Assembly (NCBI GenBank): GCA_029259055.1 | Contig: JAPDJP010000017.1 | Location: 1 to 46,871 of the forward strand | Reading direction: 5' to 3' | DNA: 46,871 nucleotides | DNA from: Thermoplasmatota archaeon | GTDB lineage: Archaea; Thermoplasmatota; E2; UBA202; JdFR-43 | In this document: piece by piece, positions 46,680 to 46,871 of the stretch | Layout of the letters: each line of letters begins with the position of its first letter | Numbering within the stretch: the first letter of the stretch is position 1 | Translations under genes and position numbers: made by a program | The notes under the pieces: generated by a model | Seen by the model: the letters and a program-made list of their open reading frames with translations, nothing else | Databases searched by the model: none | What the model was told of the DNA's origin: nothing

Positions 46680-46719
46680 TTGCCTTCATCTATACGATAA
46701 TAAAAAATTTTGCGAAAAT

Positions 46720-46871
46720 CTATGTACTCAAAATTTTCTTTATCTCTTCCTTTAATATTTTATTTACTAACGCTCCATCTGCTTTCCCCCTCAATTCCTT
46801 CATTGCTATCCCCATTAAACCAGATACCGCTTTCTCTTTCCTCTCCTTGATAAATTCTATCCTTTCCATAA
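46720..46871 (-). CDS. gatE: Glu-tRNA(Gln) amidotransferase subunit E, C-terminal end (runs off the window)
   Basis: The minus strand encodes the last ~50 residues of a protein whose start is outside the window: [20 protein letters not shown], then [21 protein letters not shown] and stop. This is the YqeY-type tail that binds tRNA in GatB/GatE proteins. The RGKxDGxLV form is closer to archaeal GatE (which works with GatD) than to bacterial GatB, which usually has KGKANP there. It is too short to say more. The pseudogene remnant begins about 40 nt downstream of its stop. Confidence 0.75.
   Translation of the reverse strand, partial: MERIEFIKERKEKAVSGLMGIAMKELRGKADGALVNKILKEEIKKILST

Overview
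The window is a stretch of an AT-rich archaeal chromosome with GC-rich stable RNA genes. Archaeal identity is clear: a 16S rRNA 5' end with the archaeal start, the L18e-L13-S9-RpoN block, ABCE1/RLI, a Cdc48-type AAA ATPase, the PolD large subunit, clamp-loader large subunit, RPA proteins, archaeal-type GlyRS and a GatE tail. PolD argues against Crenarchaeota. The many secreted proteins with a C-terminal Ig-like module, plus a gingipain-type protease, resemble Thermoplasmatota-type genomes (inference). A complete two-enzyme route to di-myo-inositol phosphate, a solute of hyperthermophiles, and GC-rich RNAs in an AT-rich background suggest a thermophile. Most transcripts look leaderless, with a TATA box about 24-28 nt before the start codon. 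Operon-internal genes use GGAGG/GGTGAT ribosome binding sites or 4-nt ATGA overlaps.

Layout. 1-620: 16S 5' end (minus), its folded leader, its TATA box and a 19-bp tandem repeat. 626-10.4k: hypF; then minus-strand PRC-barrel protein, ADP-forming acyl-CoA synthetase alpha and ABCE1 in one unit; Cdc48; and a DUF438/hemerythrin/PAS sensor overlapping a metal permease. 10.5-22.5k: DNA replication (PolD DP2, two RPA genes, RFC large subunit, a bacterial-type NAD+ DNA ligase, a membrane coiled-coil protein), with the inositol-phosphate solute operon inside it. 22.5-32.6k: AMP-forming acetyl-CoA synthetase, adenosine-specific kinase, a histidine kinase/amidohydrolase/CBS/GlyRS run, an M28 peptidase, an ATPase-less 7TM-PAS protein and a ferritin-like protein. 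32.7-36.5k: C25 protease and the ribosomal/RNA polymerase block. 36.5-37.0k: an RNA-dense gap with a candidate GC-rich structured RNA, tRNA-Arg(TCT), tRNA-Val(CAC) and a two-hairpin H/ACA guide RNA. 37.0-46.9k: PanE-like reductase, N-terminal-Cys hydrolase, aconitase-family large subunit plus CitF, an SDR, a secreted Ig protein, a CitD-CitE fusion with an HD protein, a decayed secreted-protein pseudogene and the end of gatE.

How parts work together. PolD, RFC-L and the NAD+ ligase all end in PCNA-binding-like tails; the ligase tail (VTLDEFF) follows the BRCT domain where bacterial ligases normally stop, suggesting a transferred ligase adapted to the archaeal clamp. CitF, the CitD-CitE fusion and the aconitase-family subunit form a citrate- or citramalate-cleaving module whose acetate or acyl-CoA could feed the ADP- and AMP-forming synthetases. 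In the CitD domain the serine that carries the prosthetic group is replaced by Glu at the equivalent position 14, so the module may work on free CoA. The H/ACA RNA has two K-loop hairpins, each followed by ACA, and the antisense PanE-like gene ends inside its second hairpin.

No CRISPR array, insertion sequence or prophage was seen.
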